20,100 bases of DNA from Catenibacterium mitsuoka_A (GCF_964259225.1 NZ_CAXVKN010000044.1); one strand, 5' to 3'; positions 1 to 7,065 are shown, numbered from the stretch's first letter. Numbers and translations are program-made. Notes: a model not told the origin generated them from the letters alone.

Positions 1-1
1 G

Positions 2-91
2 TATATTCCTCCAATGGATCATCCATGGAAAAAAGCCAGTTTTGCGAATTATGCTGCAAAACAAAAGCACCGCTGTGATGCTAATGTTTGA
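2..91 (+). CDS. C-terminal end of an ISNCY/IS1202-type transposase (partial, enters from left)
   Basis: Frame 2 is open from the window edge and ends in TGA at 89-91. It reads YIPPMDHPWKKASFANY followed by AAKQKHRCDANV. From memory, the YIPPM(N/D)HPW+KASF block close to the stop is the typical C-terminus of IS1202-group (ISNCY) DDE transposases of Firmicutes, downstream of their integrase core. Only about 29 residues are visible, so the family call rests on this block and on the terminal-repeat-like sequence that follows at 102-124. Whether the rest of the element is intact lies outside the window. Confidence 0.62.
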   Translation, partial: YIPPMDHPWKKASFANYAAKQKHRCDANV

Positions 92-101
92 TTATTTTTG
101 A

Positions 102-124
102 GACATTATCAATTTCGGTTGACA
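102..124 (+). mobile_element. Right terminal inverted repeat of the IS1202-like element
   Basis: Eleven bases after the transposase stop comes gacattatcaatttcggtt followed by gaca. Read outwards-in it begins TGTCAACCGAAA, which suits the TGT-starting ends of this IS group. The element boundary is therefore placed near 124. The left end and any target duplication are not in the window, so the exact border is inferred. The terminal TTGACA (119-124) could act as an outward-facing -35 box for the gene at 206, but no -10 lies at the right distance. Confidence 0.45.
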
Positions 125-205
125 ATAGTATTCACTAAAATGTGAATGAGCATAATATATTTATTTAGAACTATGATATAATAATCAGCATAGGAGGAAA
201 TAAAC

Positions 206-360
206 ATGGATACTGATCATAGGGAAGAGATGTTGAAGTTAGGAGAAGAACTTCTATTAGTGGAAGAAGAACGTAAAGCAGGTAAGAAGGTTACACTATT
301 GATGAATTAGATGAAATCCTAAATGAAATTATTGACAATACAAAACAGTCAGGCATCTAA
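206..360 (+). pseudogene. Small antitoxin-like gene broken by a one-base frameshift
   Basis: An ATG at 206 follows a good ribosome binding site (TAGGAGG, 191-197) and a TATAAT box at 177-182. The frame reads MDTDHREEMLKLGEELL, then VEEERKAGKKV, and hits a stop soon after. Adding one G at the AAGG run near 287-290 continues it as GYTIDELDEILNEIID plus NTKQSGI, ending at TAA 358-360. This gives an intact protein of about 51 aa. The tail pattern (E-x-G-K-x-x-T-x-D-E-x-D-E-x-L) resembles the 49-aa protein at 9944 and the C-terminal region of RelB/Phd-type antitoxins. No toxin gene is adjacent. The gene sits just outside an IS end, so decay after insertion is plausible; a base-calling error in the G run is the alternative. 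Confidence 0.55.
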
Positions 361-373
361 TCCTGACTGTTTT
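342..373 (+). terminator. Rho-independent terminator of the frameshifted small gene
   Basis: A perfect 12-bp stem (AAAACAGTCAGG / CCTGACTGTTTT) has an 8-base loop that contains the stop codon of the gene at 206. The 3' arm itself ends in a T run. Confidence 0.7.
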
Positions 374-430
374 ACTTAAGAAAGGGGAGAGCACTTATAG
401 TAGTCTCCCTGAGGGAAAGATATATTATTT

Positions 431-1312
431 TTAATAATCCCAGTTCTTCCAATCTCCACCAGTTAACTTATCAAAGTCTTCACCATTAATTTCTGCACCA
501 TCACCATAGGAATGATCACCTTCCCAGTGATATTTAGGATCCATTTCAACTGTTAATGATCCTTTATGAGTTTCTGAAGAAGAACCACCTGAAGTATTAC
601 TGCTTCCAGAAGAATTGCTGTTGTTTGAAGAAGAATTATTAGAAGTTCTATTTGTATTAGAACTCTGTTTCTTCTGTACCTTAGTCTTTACACTTGTAGT
701 ACCATCTTTATTCTTCACTGTCTCATGAACAACTTCTTCATTACTACTAATCACTGGTTTCGCAACAATAGTGACCTTACCAGTCTTCTTAGTTTCATTA
801 TTGTACTTATCCTTTACTGTAACGTTAAAATCATACTGCCCTGGAGTATTTATATCTATTTTACTGGTATCAATCTCAATACTTATTTCAGATAGATCAC
901 TAATATTCATTAGAGACTTGAGAGAATTGTAATCAAGTGTATCTACACCAGTTCCTTGTAACAACTCCATATTTGTAGGTAATACAAACTCTGGTGCTTT
1001 TGTATCCTTCACAATAACACGCTGTTTCAAAGACTTCTTCTTATACTTCACAGTAATACTATACTTACCTACTGCAGGATAAGTCTTATCCTTCTCATTA
1101 GGTATCTTATTGATTATTTCTAAATCATCTTTATTAAAATCCTTATAGTCTTTTACTATATCCTTCAGTTCAGGTGTATATGTAGTTCCATATTCTACAT
1201 TCACCTTATTAGTCTTAAGTTCTAGTTTAGGGCCATTTAACGCATAAGCAGTAGCACCTACACCAATCACTACAACTGCACCTGCAACTATCATTATCTG
1301 TTTCTTATTCAT
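431..1312 (-). CDS. Membrane-anchored surface protein with two Ig-like domains
   Basis: A 293-aa protein. It starts with a short basic N-terminus and one hydrophobic segment (about residues 5-25) ending in AYA, so it is exported and either anchored or cleaved. Residues about 28-102 and 105-185 look like two beta-sandwich Ig-like repeats of the DUF5011/Big type, with a KDTKAPEF linker between them and GKYSITVKYK / GQYDFNVTVKD strands. Residues about 215-248 are a Ser/Asn/Gly-rich linker. An acidic, aromatic tail ending GGDWKNWDY follows. There is no sortase motif. The start at 1312 is chosen because AGGGAAGG lies just upstream and because the promoter (-10 at 1348-1353) overlaps the longer possible start at 1348. 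Cell-surface adhesion or matrix binding is possible, but the sequence shows no enzymatic motif. Confidence 0.7.
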   Translation of the reverse strand: MNKKQIMIVAGAVVVIGVGATAYALNGPKLELKTNKVNVEYGTTYTPELKDIVKDYKDFNKDDLEIINKIPNEKDKTYPAVGKYSITVKYKKKSLKQRVIVKDTKAPEFVLPTNMELLQGTGVDTLDYNSLKSLMNISDLSEISIEIDTSKIDINTPGQYDFNVTVKDKYNNETKKTGKVTIVAKPVISSNEEVVHETVKNKDGTTSVKTKVQKKQSSNTNRTSNNSSSNNSNSSGSSNTSGGSSSETHKGSLTVEMDPKYHWEGDHSYGDGAEINGEDFDKLTGGDWKNWDY

Positions 1313-1347
1313 ATTTTTTCCTTCCCTTACTATATATCTTATATACA

Positions 1348-1376
1348 ATGATATTCTTACTGTTAGTTTGATGCAA
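1348..1376 (-). promoter_or_regulatory. Promoter of the Ig-like surface protein gene
   Basis: On the minus strand TTGCAT (1376-1371), 17 bases, then TATCAT (1353-1348). The implied transcript starts near 1341, which rules out translation from 1348 and supports the start at 1312. Confidence 0.5.
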
Positions 1377-1426
1377 TAGAGAAAGTACTATATTTATATT
1401 ATTCACAAGCATTACATAAGAATAAT

Positions 1427-1460
1427 AGAAAAAGAGATCTCTTTTCTAAGAAATCTCTTT
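1427..1460 (-). terminator. Terminator downstream of the first MATE gene
   Basis: The minus-strand RNA can form AAAGAGAT / ATCTCTTT (1460-1453 with 1438-1431), followed by TTCTATTATT. It overlaps the MATE stop codon. A tighter alternative palindrome, AGAGATCTCT, lies inside it, so the fold is not unique. Confidence 0.4.
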
Positions 1461-2798
1461 CTTTAAGCTCTTTCCAATAGTTAACCACATTGTGATATAA
1501 CAAGCGCCACCACCTATAAAATTACTAATGGCTTCTGAAATAAATACACCTTCAATTCCAATAAAACGTGGAAGAATAATAGTCAAAGGAGCTACTATAA
1601 TCACTTTTCTAAAGATAGAAAAGAAGATAGCCTGTTTAGACTTGCCTAGTCCTACTGCCACAGACTGACCACATATCTGTAATGACTGCATAAAGAATCC
1701 TGCAAAATATAATCTAATATAAATAATTGCATGTTTAGTCATATGAGGATCATGAGTAAAGATATTGATAAAGTATTGTGGGAAAGCAGTAATTAATACC
1801 CATATAACAAACATTGTCCCAAAACACAAGAGTGTCACAAAACGTATTGCTGATAAGACACGTTTATATTCTTTAGCCCCATAATTATATCCTAGTACTG
1901 GTTGAGAGGCATTTCCAAACCCTTGGGCTGGTAACTGCACAACTTCTCTAATAGAGTTAATAATAGTCATAATCGCTATATAGAGATCACCACCATATAA
2001 TTGTAAAGTAGAATTACATACAATAGATACTATCGAATTCGTAATACCCATCATAAATCCTGCAGTCCCTAAAGAGAATATACGCTTTACATAATAAGGG
2101 TTTAAATACATACACTCTTTCTTTAACTTAAGTATCGTTTGATCACTTCTTAAGAAGTGTATTGTCCATAACGCAGATACAAACTGTGACAGTACTGTCG
2201 CAAGTGCTGCACCTTTTACATTCATATTCAATATAAATATAAATATTGGATCCAATATAATATTCAATACAGCACCAATCAGTACTGTCATCATTCCTAT
2301 TTTCGCAAATCCCTGACTATTAATAAAACTATTCATACCTAGTCCTATTAACACAAACACAGTCCCTAACAAGTATATAGTTAAATAATCATTCGCATAC
2401 TTAAAAGTATGCGTACTTGCGCCAAAGAGCCATAAGATCCTCTCTTTAAAAAGAAAACCAATAATCATTAAACCTATCCCAAATAGCACTAACAAACAGA
2501 AAGCATTTCCCATAATCTTTTCTGCTTCCTTATTATTACCTTTACCTCTCGCTATTGAACAAAGTGGGGCACCACCCATACCAAACAAGTTCGCAAATGC
2601 AATCACTATAGAAATAATAGGAAGACATATTCCCAGTCCTCCCATAGCTAGTGTTGAAGTATGAGGAATACGTCCTATATATATTCTATCTATCACGTTG
2701 TAGAGTACATTAATCAACTGTGCTACGATCATTGGTCCTGCAATAGATAATATATGTGTAGAAACTTTTCCCTTCGCAAAATTATTCCTTTCTTCCAT
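1446..2798 (-). CDS. MATE family multidrug/toxin extrusion transporter
   Basis: A 450-aa polytopic protein with about 12 hydrophobic segments and the usual twofold repeat of MATE antiporters, which export organic cations or drugs using a Na+ or H+ gradient. Typical features are the N-terminal SIAGPMIVAQLINVLYNVID segment, RIYIGRIPH, GMGGAPLCSIARGKGN, the mid-protein LNIILDPIFIFIL block and the second-half PAQGFGNASQPVLGYNYGAK block. Length matches the family (about 440-470 aa). The start at 2798 is chosen because AAGGGGG lies a few bases upstream, MATE homology begins there, and a TATAAT at 2894-2889 would place the transcript start around 2882, after the longer possible start at 2888. The gene is transcribed towards the Ig-like gene, which has its own promoter. 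Substrate cannot be read from sequence. Confidence 0.93.
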   Translation of the reverse strand: MEERNNFAKGKVSTHILSIAGPMIVAQLINVLYNVIDRIYIGRIPHTSTLAMGGLGICLPIISIVIAFANLFGMGGAPLCSIARGKGNNKEAEKIMGNAFCLLVLFGIGLMIIGFLFKERILWLFGASTHTFKYANDYLTIYLLGTVFVLIGLGMNSFINSQGFAKIGMMTVLIGAVLNIILDPIFIFILNMNVKGAALATVLSQFVSALWTIHFLRSDQTILKLKKECMYLNPYYVKRIFSLGTAGFMMGITNSIVSIVCNSTLQLYGGDLYIAIMTIINSIREVVQLPAQGFGNASQPVLGYNYGAKEYKRVLSAIRFVTLLCFGTMFVIWVLITAFPQYFINIFTHDPHMTKHAIIYIRLYFAGFFMQSLQICGQSVAVGLGKSKQAIFFSIFRKVIIVAPLTIILPRFIGIEGVFISEAISNFIGGGACYITMWLTIGKSLKKEIS

Positions 2799-2888
2799 TA
2801 TAACCATCCCCCTTAACATAATCTTTACTATCTCATATATATTACAGTCATACAGTTCTTTTTCAAACTTTGAAATACTGTAACTCAT

Positions 2889-2936
2889 ATTATATCCTGT
2901 ATATCATGCTTTTTTAGTATGCATAGGCTGATATAC
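2889..2936 (-). promoter_or_regulatory. Probable MATE promoter and inverted-repeat operator
   Basis: TATAAT occurs at 2894-2889 on the minus strand. The -35 is poor. An 8-bp perfect inverted repeat, GTATATCA (2899-2906) and TGATATAC (2929-2936), brackets the -35 region, with a shorter ATGC/GCAT pair nested inside. A weak -35 with a palindrome around it is typical of a regulated promoter, but the regulator is not identified. Confidence 0.35.
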
Positions 2937-2985
2937 TATATTAAAATAAAATTACATAGCAAAAAGAAAATAAACGAAATATTTG

Positions 2986-3014
2986 TTGCATAAGTAACAT
3001 GTAAGCGCTACAAT
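2986..3014 (+). promoter_or_regulatory. GH3 gene promoter overlapped by a cre-like site
   Basis: TTGCAT (2986-2991), 17 bases, TACAAT (3009-3014). The sequence TGTAAGCGCTACA (3000-3012) runs into the -10. It matches the catabolite-responsive element core (TGWAANCG...) but is one base shorter than the usual 14-base palindrome. A CcpA complex there would block RNA polymerase, giving glucose repression of the hexosaminidase. Confidence 0.5.
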
Positions 3015-3052
3015 ATCTATGTTAGATACATTCGAAAGGAGAAGAAAACGAT

Positions 3053-5395
3053 ATGAAGAAGGTATCCGCTATAGCACTTAGTACAGCTATGGCACTCTCA
3101 ATGGCTTTGCCATCTCAAGTTAATGCTACAAGCAGAGTGGATCAATTACTCTCTAATATGAGTACAAGACAAAAGATCACACAGATGCTTATGGTAGACT
3201 TCCGTTACTGGGATGAGGACTTAAGTGATGGTGCACAGACTACAGGTCATGAATTTACTAAGATGAATGACCAAGTCAGAAAGATTGTCGAAGACTATGA
3301 TTTTGGAGCACTTATTTACTTTGCTCAGAACATCCAGGAAACAGAACAATCTTATAACTTAAGTATGGCTATGCAAAAAGCAGCTACAAAAGATGGTGGT
3401 ATTCCACTATTAATTAGTGCTGACCAGGAAGGTGGTAGTGTATACCGTTTAGGTTCAGGTACAGCATTACCTGGTAATATGGCACTTGGTGCAACTCATA
3501 ATACAGAGTATGCGAAAAAAGCAGGCCAGATTATTGGTAGTGAATTAAGCAGTATTGGTATTAATACGAACTTAGCGCCAGTTGTTGATGTTAATAATAA
3601 TGCCAACAACCCAGTTATCGGTTTAAGAAGTTACAGTGATGATGCAGATGTAGTAGGGAACATGGCTTCTGCAACAATCGCTGGTTTGAAAGACTATAAC
3701 GTTATTGGATGTGCTAAGCACTTCCCAGGTCATGGTGATACAGCCACTGACTCACATTATGGTTTACCAATCGTAAACAAATCAAAAGCAGAATTATTAA
3801 ATAATGAATTAAAACCATATAAGATTGCGATTAATCAGGGCATTGAAATGATCATGACTGCACATATCTTATATCCACAATTAGATAACACAACTGTTGT
3901 ATCAGAAACAACAGGTAATGAAGAAAAGAAACCTGCAACTATGTCAAAAGCAATCATCACTGATCTTCTAAAAGGTGAAATGGGCTTCAATGGCGTTGTT
4001 TCTACTGACGCTATGAACATGAAAGCTATTGCGAATACATTTGGTGAATCACAGTCAGTTAAGCTAGCCATTGAAGCAGGTGCTGATTTAATTTGTATGC
4101 CTACAGTTCTTTACAATCAAGAAGACGTTAAGAAACTAGATTCAATTATTGATTATGTAGAAGAAGCCGTTAATAATGGTGAAATCTCTGAATCTAGATT
4201 AGATGATGGATGCAGAAGAATCCTCACAGTTAAAGAAAACAGAGGCATCTTAGATTGGAAAGAATCTAATTTCTCATTAAATAAAGCTTTATCTACAGTA
4301 GGTAGTGCCACTAATAGAGCAACTGAAAGAGAAATCGCAGCTGCAGCTGTCACTGTTGTAAAGAATGAAAATAATACTTTACCTCTAGTTGTTAAAGAAA
4401 AGCAGAAGATCTTAATGCTTTGTCCATATGACAATGAAAGAGCACAGATGATCATGGGGTACAACCGCGCTAAAGAAGCAGGACTTATTCCTGACTCTGC
4501 AGAAGTAAAAGTAGTAAGATATAATGGTTCAAATATGGATGCTGTAAAAGAAAACATTGATTGGGCTGATACAGTATTCGTTAACTCAGAAATTAGTACT
4601 GCAAGTCGTTTCTCATCTAACCATTGGTTGTATTCAAATGTAGAAGATATCGTGGACTATACTCATGAAAAGGGCAAAAAGTCTATCGTGATGTCAGTAG
4701 ATAAACCATATGATGTACAGATGTATGCAAATGCAGATGCTATTTTAGCTGTATATGGATGTAAAGGTTCTTCAGTAGATGTTACTGAAGCAATTGTTGG
4801 TGGAGTTACATCTTCTAAAGCTGCTTATGGACCTAACATTATTGCAGGTATTGAAGTTGCTTTAGGTACATTTGGTGCTCAGGGAACACTTCCAGTTAAT
4901 ATTCCTGTATATGATAAGACTTCTAAGCTTTACACTGATACTATTAAGTATAAACGTGGTTATGGAATCACTTATCAGTCATTACTTAACAAAGATACTT
5001 TAAATGACTTAATCTCTAAGGCTGAAAGCTTAGATTCTAAGAAATATACAGAAGATTCTTGGAATAAACTTGTATCAGCTTTAGCTGATGCTAAAGAAGT
5101 AGCTAATACAAATGGTGTTTCTCAGAAGAAGATTGATGAAGCGATTGCTTCATTACAGTCTGCTATGGATGCTTTAGTAGAAAAACCTGTAGAAACCAAA
5201 CCAGAAGAACCTAAGAAAGATGACACTAAGAAAGAAGATATAAAGAAAGAAGATACAAAGAAAGAAGATACAAAGAAAGAAGACACTAAGAAGGATAATG
5301 TAAAAACAGGTGATAGCACAGCTATCCTACCACTCGTCACATTAATGGGTCTTGCTTGTGTTGCATTTATCTTTCTTAAGAAAAAAAGAGCTTAA
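3053..5395 (+). CDS. Secreted, wall-anchored GH3 beta-N-acetylhexosaminidase (NagZ-like)
   Basis: A 780-aa protein. Residues 1-25 are a signal peptide (hydrophobic core, cleavage after VNA). Residues about 27-400 form the GH3 TIM barrel. The NagZ-type motif KHFPGHGDTATDSHYGLP (222-239) carries the His235/Asp233 acid-base dyad, and STDAMNM gives the Asp319 nucleophile. Residues about 425-640 resemble the GH3 C-terminal alpha/beta domain. Residues about 645-710 are a FIVAR-like helical repeat found in wall proteins. A Lys/Glu/Asp/Thr-rich spacer with KKEDT repeats follows (about 718-748). The end is a sorting signal: NVKTGD, a hydrophobic helix (about 757-775) and KKKRA. The enzyme should release GlcNAc from muropeptides or host and dietary glycans at the cell surface; the precise substrate is inferred. 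AAAGGAG precedes the start. Monocistronic, with its own terminator. Confidence 0.92.
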   Translation: MKKVSAIALSTAMALSMALPSQVNATSRVDQLLSNMSTRQKITQMLMVDFRYWDEDLSDGAQTTGHEFTKMNDQVRKIVEDYDFGALIYFAQNIQETEQSYNLSMAMQKAATKDGGIPLLISADQEGGSVYRLGSGTALPGNMALGATHNTEYAKKAGQIIGSELSSIGINTNLAPVVDVNNNANNPVIGLRSYSDDADVVGNMASATIAGLKDYNVIGCAKHFPGHGDTATDSHYGLPIVNKSKAELLNNELKPYKIAINQGIEMIMTAHILYPQLDNTTVVSETTGNEEKKPATMSKAIITDLLKGEMGFNGVVSTDAMNMKAIANTFGESQSVKLAIEAGADLICMPTVLYNQEDVKKLDSIIDYVEEAVNNGEISESRLDDGCRRILTVKENRGILDWKESNFSLNKALSTVGSATNRATEREIAAAAVTVVKNENNTLPLVVKEKQKILMLCPYDNERAQMIMGYNRAKEAGLIPDSAEVKVVRYNGSNMDAVKENIDWADTVFVNSEISTASRFSSNHWLYSNVEDIVDYTHEKGKKSIVMSVDKPYDVQMYANADAILAVYGCKGSSVDVTEAIVGGVTSSKAAYGPNIIAGIEVALGTFGAQGTLPVNIPVYDKTSKLYTDTIKYKRGYGITYQSLLNKDTLNDLISKAESLDSKKYTEDSWNKLVSALADAKEVANTNGVSQKKIDEAIASLQSAMDALVEKPVETKPEEPKKDDTKKEDIKKEDTKKEDTKKEDTKKDNVKTGDSTAILPLVTLMGLACVAFIFLKKKRA

Positions 5396-5400
5396 TAACT

Positions 5401-5430
5401 AGAACGTCTCTTCATTGAGACGTTCTTTTT
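5401..5430 (+). terminator. Terminator of the GH3 gene
   Basis: A perfect 10-bp stem AGAACGTCTC / GAGACGTTCT with a 6-base loop, followed by TTTT, starting 5 bases after the stop codon. Confidence 0.9.
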
Positions 5431-5444
5431 CCATGTGTTATAAT
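5415..5444 (+). promoter_or_regulatory. Promoter of the small membrane protein gene
   Basis: TTGAGA (5415-5420), 18 bases, TATAAT (5439-5444). The -35 lies inside the 3' arm of the preceding terminator. The leader to the ATG at 5462 is very short. Confidence 0.5.
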
Positions 5445-5461
5445 GGGGTAGGGTGATCTAA

Positions 5462-5974
5462 ATGGCAATGGTACAATTACTAGTAGACGGTGGAATAGGT
5501 TTGATATTAATTATATCTGGAATACTTATGAATATGATTTCTAATAAACATAACAAACAATGCACAAAAAGTGTAGAAGGAAAAGTAATTAGCTATAGTT
5601 TCCCGGGAGAATCACGCATGTATCCAATAGTAGAATATGTAGTAGATGGTATAACTTATAACACTAAAAAGAAGTATAAAGGCATCAAGTCTATCAAAGC
5701 ATCAGGAATACCACTACCAGTTAAATCTAACGCTTATGAGGATGAAAAAGGATACCTACATATAAAATCGGGAGCCATTGTAAATGTCCGTCAGATGGCA
5801 GAAAAACTATGGCCTATCAATAGTAAAATGATTGTTTACTATAATCTAGATAACCCTAAGATCTGCTATGTAGATAGACCTATTCATAATAGTTTTGCAT
5901 CTATGATGTTTATCATTATGGGTAGTGTTGTAATAGTTATAAGTATAATTGTATTCGTCCTAATGCAGTTGTGA
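5462..5974 (+). CDS. Small two-TM membrane protein, DUF3592-like
   Basis: A 170-aa protein with a transmembrane helix at about residues 7-27, a soluble beta-rich middle domain, and a second helix at about 146-168. The middle part has SVEGKVISYSFPGESRMYPIVEY followed by a VDGITY segment. A strand pair with a VEYVVDGxxY motif between two TM helices is what DUF3592-type proteins show. NVRQMAEKLWPINSKMIVYY then NLDNPKICYVD fits the closing part of such domains. No catalytic motif is visible and the function is unknown. The ribosome binding site is weak (GGGTAGGGTG upstream), and ATG at residue 3 is an alternative start. It has its own promoter and terminator and no clear functional partner nearby. 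Confidence 0.75.
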   Translation: MAMVQLLVDGGIGLILIISGILMNMISNKHNKQCTKSVEGKVISYSFPGESRMYPIVEYVVDGITYNTKKKYKGIKSIKASGIPLPVKSNAYEDEKGYLHIKSGAIVNVRQMAEKLWPINSKMIVYYNLDNPKICYVDRPIHNSFASMMFIIMGSVVIVISIIVFVLMQL

Positions 5975-6000
5975 ACATCTCTAATAAGAGGTGTTTTTTG
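5974..6000 (+). terminator. Terminator of the DUF3592-like gene
   Basis: Stem AACATCTCT / AGAGGTGTT (one wobble pair) with a 4-base loop AATA and then TTTT. It begins at the stop codon. Confidence 0.8.
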
Positions 6001-6002
6001 AT

Positions 6003-6031
6003 GCAAAAAAACACTGTACAGCTGTACAGTG
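6003..6031 (-). terminator. Terminator of the RelB/DinJ-like gene
   Basis: CACTGTACAGCTGTACAGTG (6012-6031) is a perfect 20-base palindrome. On the minus strand it is followed by a run of eight T. It lies immediately after the antitoxin stop codon. Confidence 0.8.
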
Positions 6032-6032
6032 C

Positions 6033-6269
6033 CTAGCTTTTGAGTTCCTCAAACAACTCATCTAAATTATCGTAACCCTTAACAGAAGAATCATAAGTCA
6101 TTCTTTTTGTTTCTTCCATTGCTTCTATAGTTTCTTTATTTGGTGTTAGTTCAAAAGGAATACCACCCACTCGCAATGATTCTCTTACAAATAGATTAAA
6201 TGCGGTACTGAGGTCCATACCAAGTTCACTAAATAATGCATCTGCTTTTTCTTTTACATCACTGTCCAT
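6033..6269 (-). CDS. RelB/DinJ-family antitoxin, orphan, probable non-ATG start upstream
   Basis: From the ATG at 6269 this gives 78 aa: DSDVKEKADALFSELGMDL, STAFNLFVRESLRVGGIPFEL, and a C-terminal tail with SVKGYDNLDELFEELKS. This is the classic DinJ/RelB ribbon-helix-helix antitoxin, a DNA-binding autorepressor whose tail neutralises a YafQ/RelE-type RNase. The ATG at 6269 has no ribosome binding site. Homology continues upstream as YTDINIS, the expected N-terminal beta strand, to an ATA codon at 6293-6291. That ATA sits 8 bases after AAAGGGG. The real product is therefore probably 86 aa from an ATA start, or the start codon has mutated from ATG and expression is reduced. No toxin gene follows: the terminator comes immediately and the next gene is convergent. 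It may protect against toxins encoded elsewhere or be a relic. Confidence 0.85.
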   Translation of the reverse strand: MDSDVKEKADALFSELGMDLSTAFNLFVRESLRVGGIPFELTPNKETIEAMEETKRMTYDSSVKGYDNLDELFEELKS

Positions 6270-6290
6270 ACTAATATTTATATCTGTATA

Positions 6291-6308
6291 TATAGGCTCA
6301 ACCCCTTT
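6291..6308 (-). promoter_or_regulatory. Ribosome binding site and ATA start of the RelB/DinJ-like gene
   Basis: AAAGGGG (6308-6302) is followed by 8 bases and ATA (6293-6291), in frame with the antitoxin and at the point where family members begin. This is the only good ribosome binding site in front of the gene. Confidence 0.55.
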
Positions 6309-6316
6309 CTGTTGAT

Positions 6317-6345
6317 AGTATATGCTTTTTCATATATTTTCACAA
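6317..6345 (-). promoter_or_regulatory. Antitoxin promoter with overlapping inverted repeat
   Basis: On the minus strand TTGTGA (6345-6340), 17 bases, TATACT (6322-6317). The inverted repeat TATATG/CATATA (6319-6324, 6331-6336) lies over the spacer and -10 and could be the autorepression operator of the ribbon-helix-helix antitoxin. Confidence 0.55.
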
Positions 6346-6411
6346 TATGAACGAAGATTGAAAACATTATTAATATAAGTAAAATAAGAGAAATGAAGGG
6401 AATGACAAACA

Positions 6412-7065
6412 ATGAAAAACATATTAATCATATCTAGTTCACCTAGAAGAAATGGAAACTCACAACTACTATGTAATCAATTCAAGAAGGGTGCAGAAGA
6501 TAAAGGCCATCATGTAGACATGATACGTATCATGGATCAAAATATCGGTTTTTGTAGAGCATGTGATGGTTGTATGAGAAATGGTGGCACTTGTATTCTT
6601 AGGGATGATATGGCAAACATATTAAATCTTTACCAAAAAGCAGATGTATTAGTACTTGCAACACCAGTATACTTCTATGGAATCAGTGCACAAATGAAAA
6701 CATTCATAGATCGTACTTATCCTATCTGGCAGCATCTAGGTAAAAAGGATGTCTATTACATCATCTCTGCAGGATTAGGTGAAGATATTGTAGAAAGAGC
6801 ATTAGGAGACCTAGATGGTTTTGTAGAACATCTAGAAGAATATGAAATAAAGGGTAGACTTTATGCCACAAATGTCATGGATGCAGGTCTAGTAAAGAAT
6901 CAGGAAATATATAAACAAGCCTATGAAATGCCAACTCAATCTAAAAGGTCGGTACGCTTTTGTACCGACCATTATAGTCTTAATCCTTTTATATCTTTTA
7001 CACGTGATAATATCGTATTACAGCTGCAGCTTAACACACCAGGAAGTGTATCTATCACATCATGA
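6412..7065 (+). CDS. NAD(P)H-dependent FMN reductase / flavodoxin-fold oxidoreductase, C-terminally frameshifted
   Basis: Flavodoxin-like fold protein. Residues 1-17 carry the FMN phosphate loop (ISSSPRRNGNS). Residues 48-61 have the cysteine cluster FCRACDGCMRNGGTC of iron-sulfur flavoprotein-like NAD(P)H:FMN reductases. ATPVYFYGISAQMKTFIDR (83-101) is the second flavin-contact segment. Homology ends at QAYEM (residue 173). The observed frame then runs on for 44 residues through a hairpin and into the antisense regulator gene. One extra G between 6930 and 6931 would give AYEMANSI and a stop at 6942-6944, exactly before that hairpin and with the usual family length of about 177 aa. A recent one-base deletion, or a sequence error, is therefore likely. 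Substrate is unknown; quinone, nitro or flavin reduction is typical. The function may survive because the core domain is complete. Confidence 0.85.
   Translation: MKNILIISSSPRRNGNSQLLCNQFKKGAEDKGHHVDMIRIMDQNIGFCRACDGCMRNGGTCILRDDMANILNLYQKADVLVLATPVYFYGISAQMKTFIDRTYPIWQHLGKKDVYYIISAGLGEDIVERALGDLDGFVEHLEEYEIKGRLYATNVMDAGLVKNQEIYKQAYEMPTQSKRSVRFCTDHYSLNPFISFTRDNIVLQLQLNTPGSVSITS
6943..6970 (-). terminator. Terminator of the Lrp/AsnC gene, inside the extended reductase frame
   Basis: A perfect 9-bp stem GGTCGGTAC / GTACCGACC (6947-6955, 6962-6970). On the minus strand it is followed by TTTT. On the plus strand there is no T run, so it terminates mainly the regulator transcript. Confidence 0.75.

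Noticed and set aside
130..147. ATTCAC-N6-GTGAAT as an IS target duplication or operator
   Set aside because: It is inverted rather than direct, so not a target duplication; a 6-base inverted repeat in AT-rich DNA is weak evidence alone.
1312..1348. Longer start of the Ig-like surface protein (MYIRYIV...)
   Set aside because: It overlaps the predicted -10 box and lacks a ribosome binding site; the ATG at 1312 has AGGGAAGG and begins a normal membrane-anchor sequence.
5220..5300. Repeated AAGAAAGAAGATACA units as a tandem DNA repeat or CRISPR-like array
   Set aside because: They encode the KKEDT wall-spacer repeats of the GH3 protein; there are no unique spacers.
3835..5340. Several open frames antisense to the GH3 gene
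   Set aside because: They lie wholly inside a well-supported coding region, have no ribosome binding sites, and their composition mirrors the sense codons (for example the Ser/Phe-rich one opposite the KKEDT repeats).
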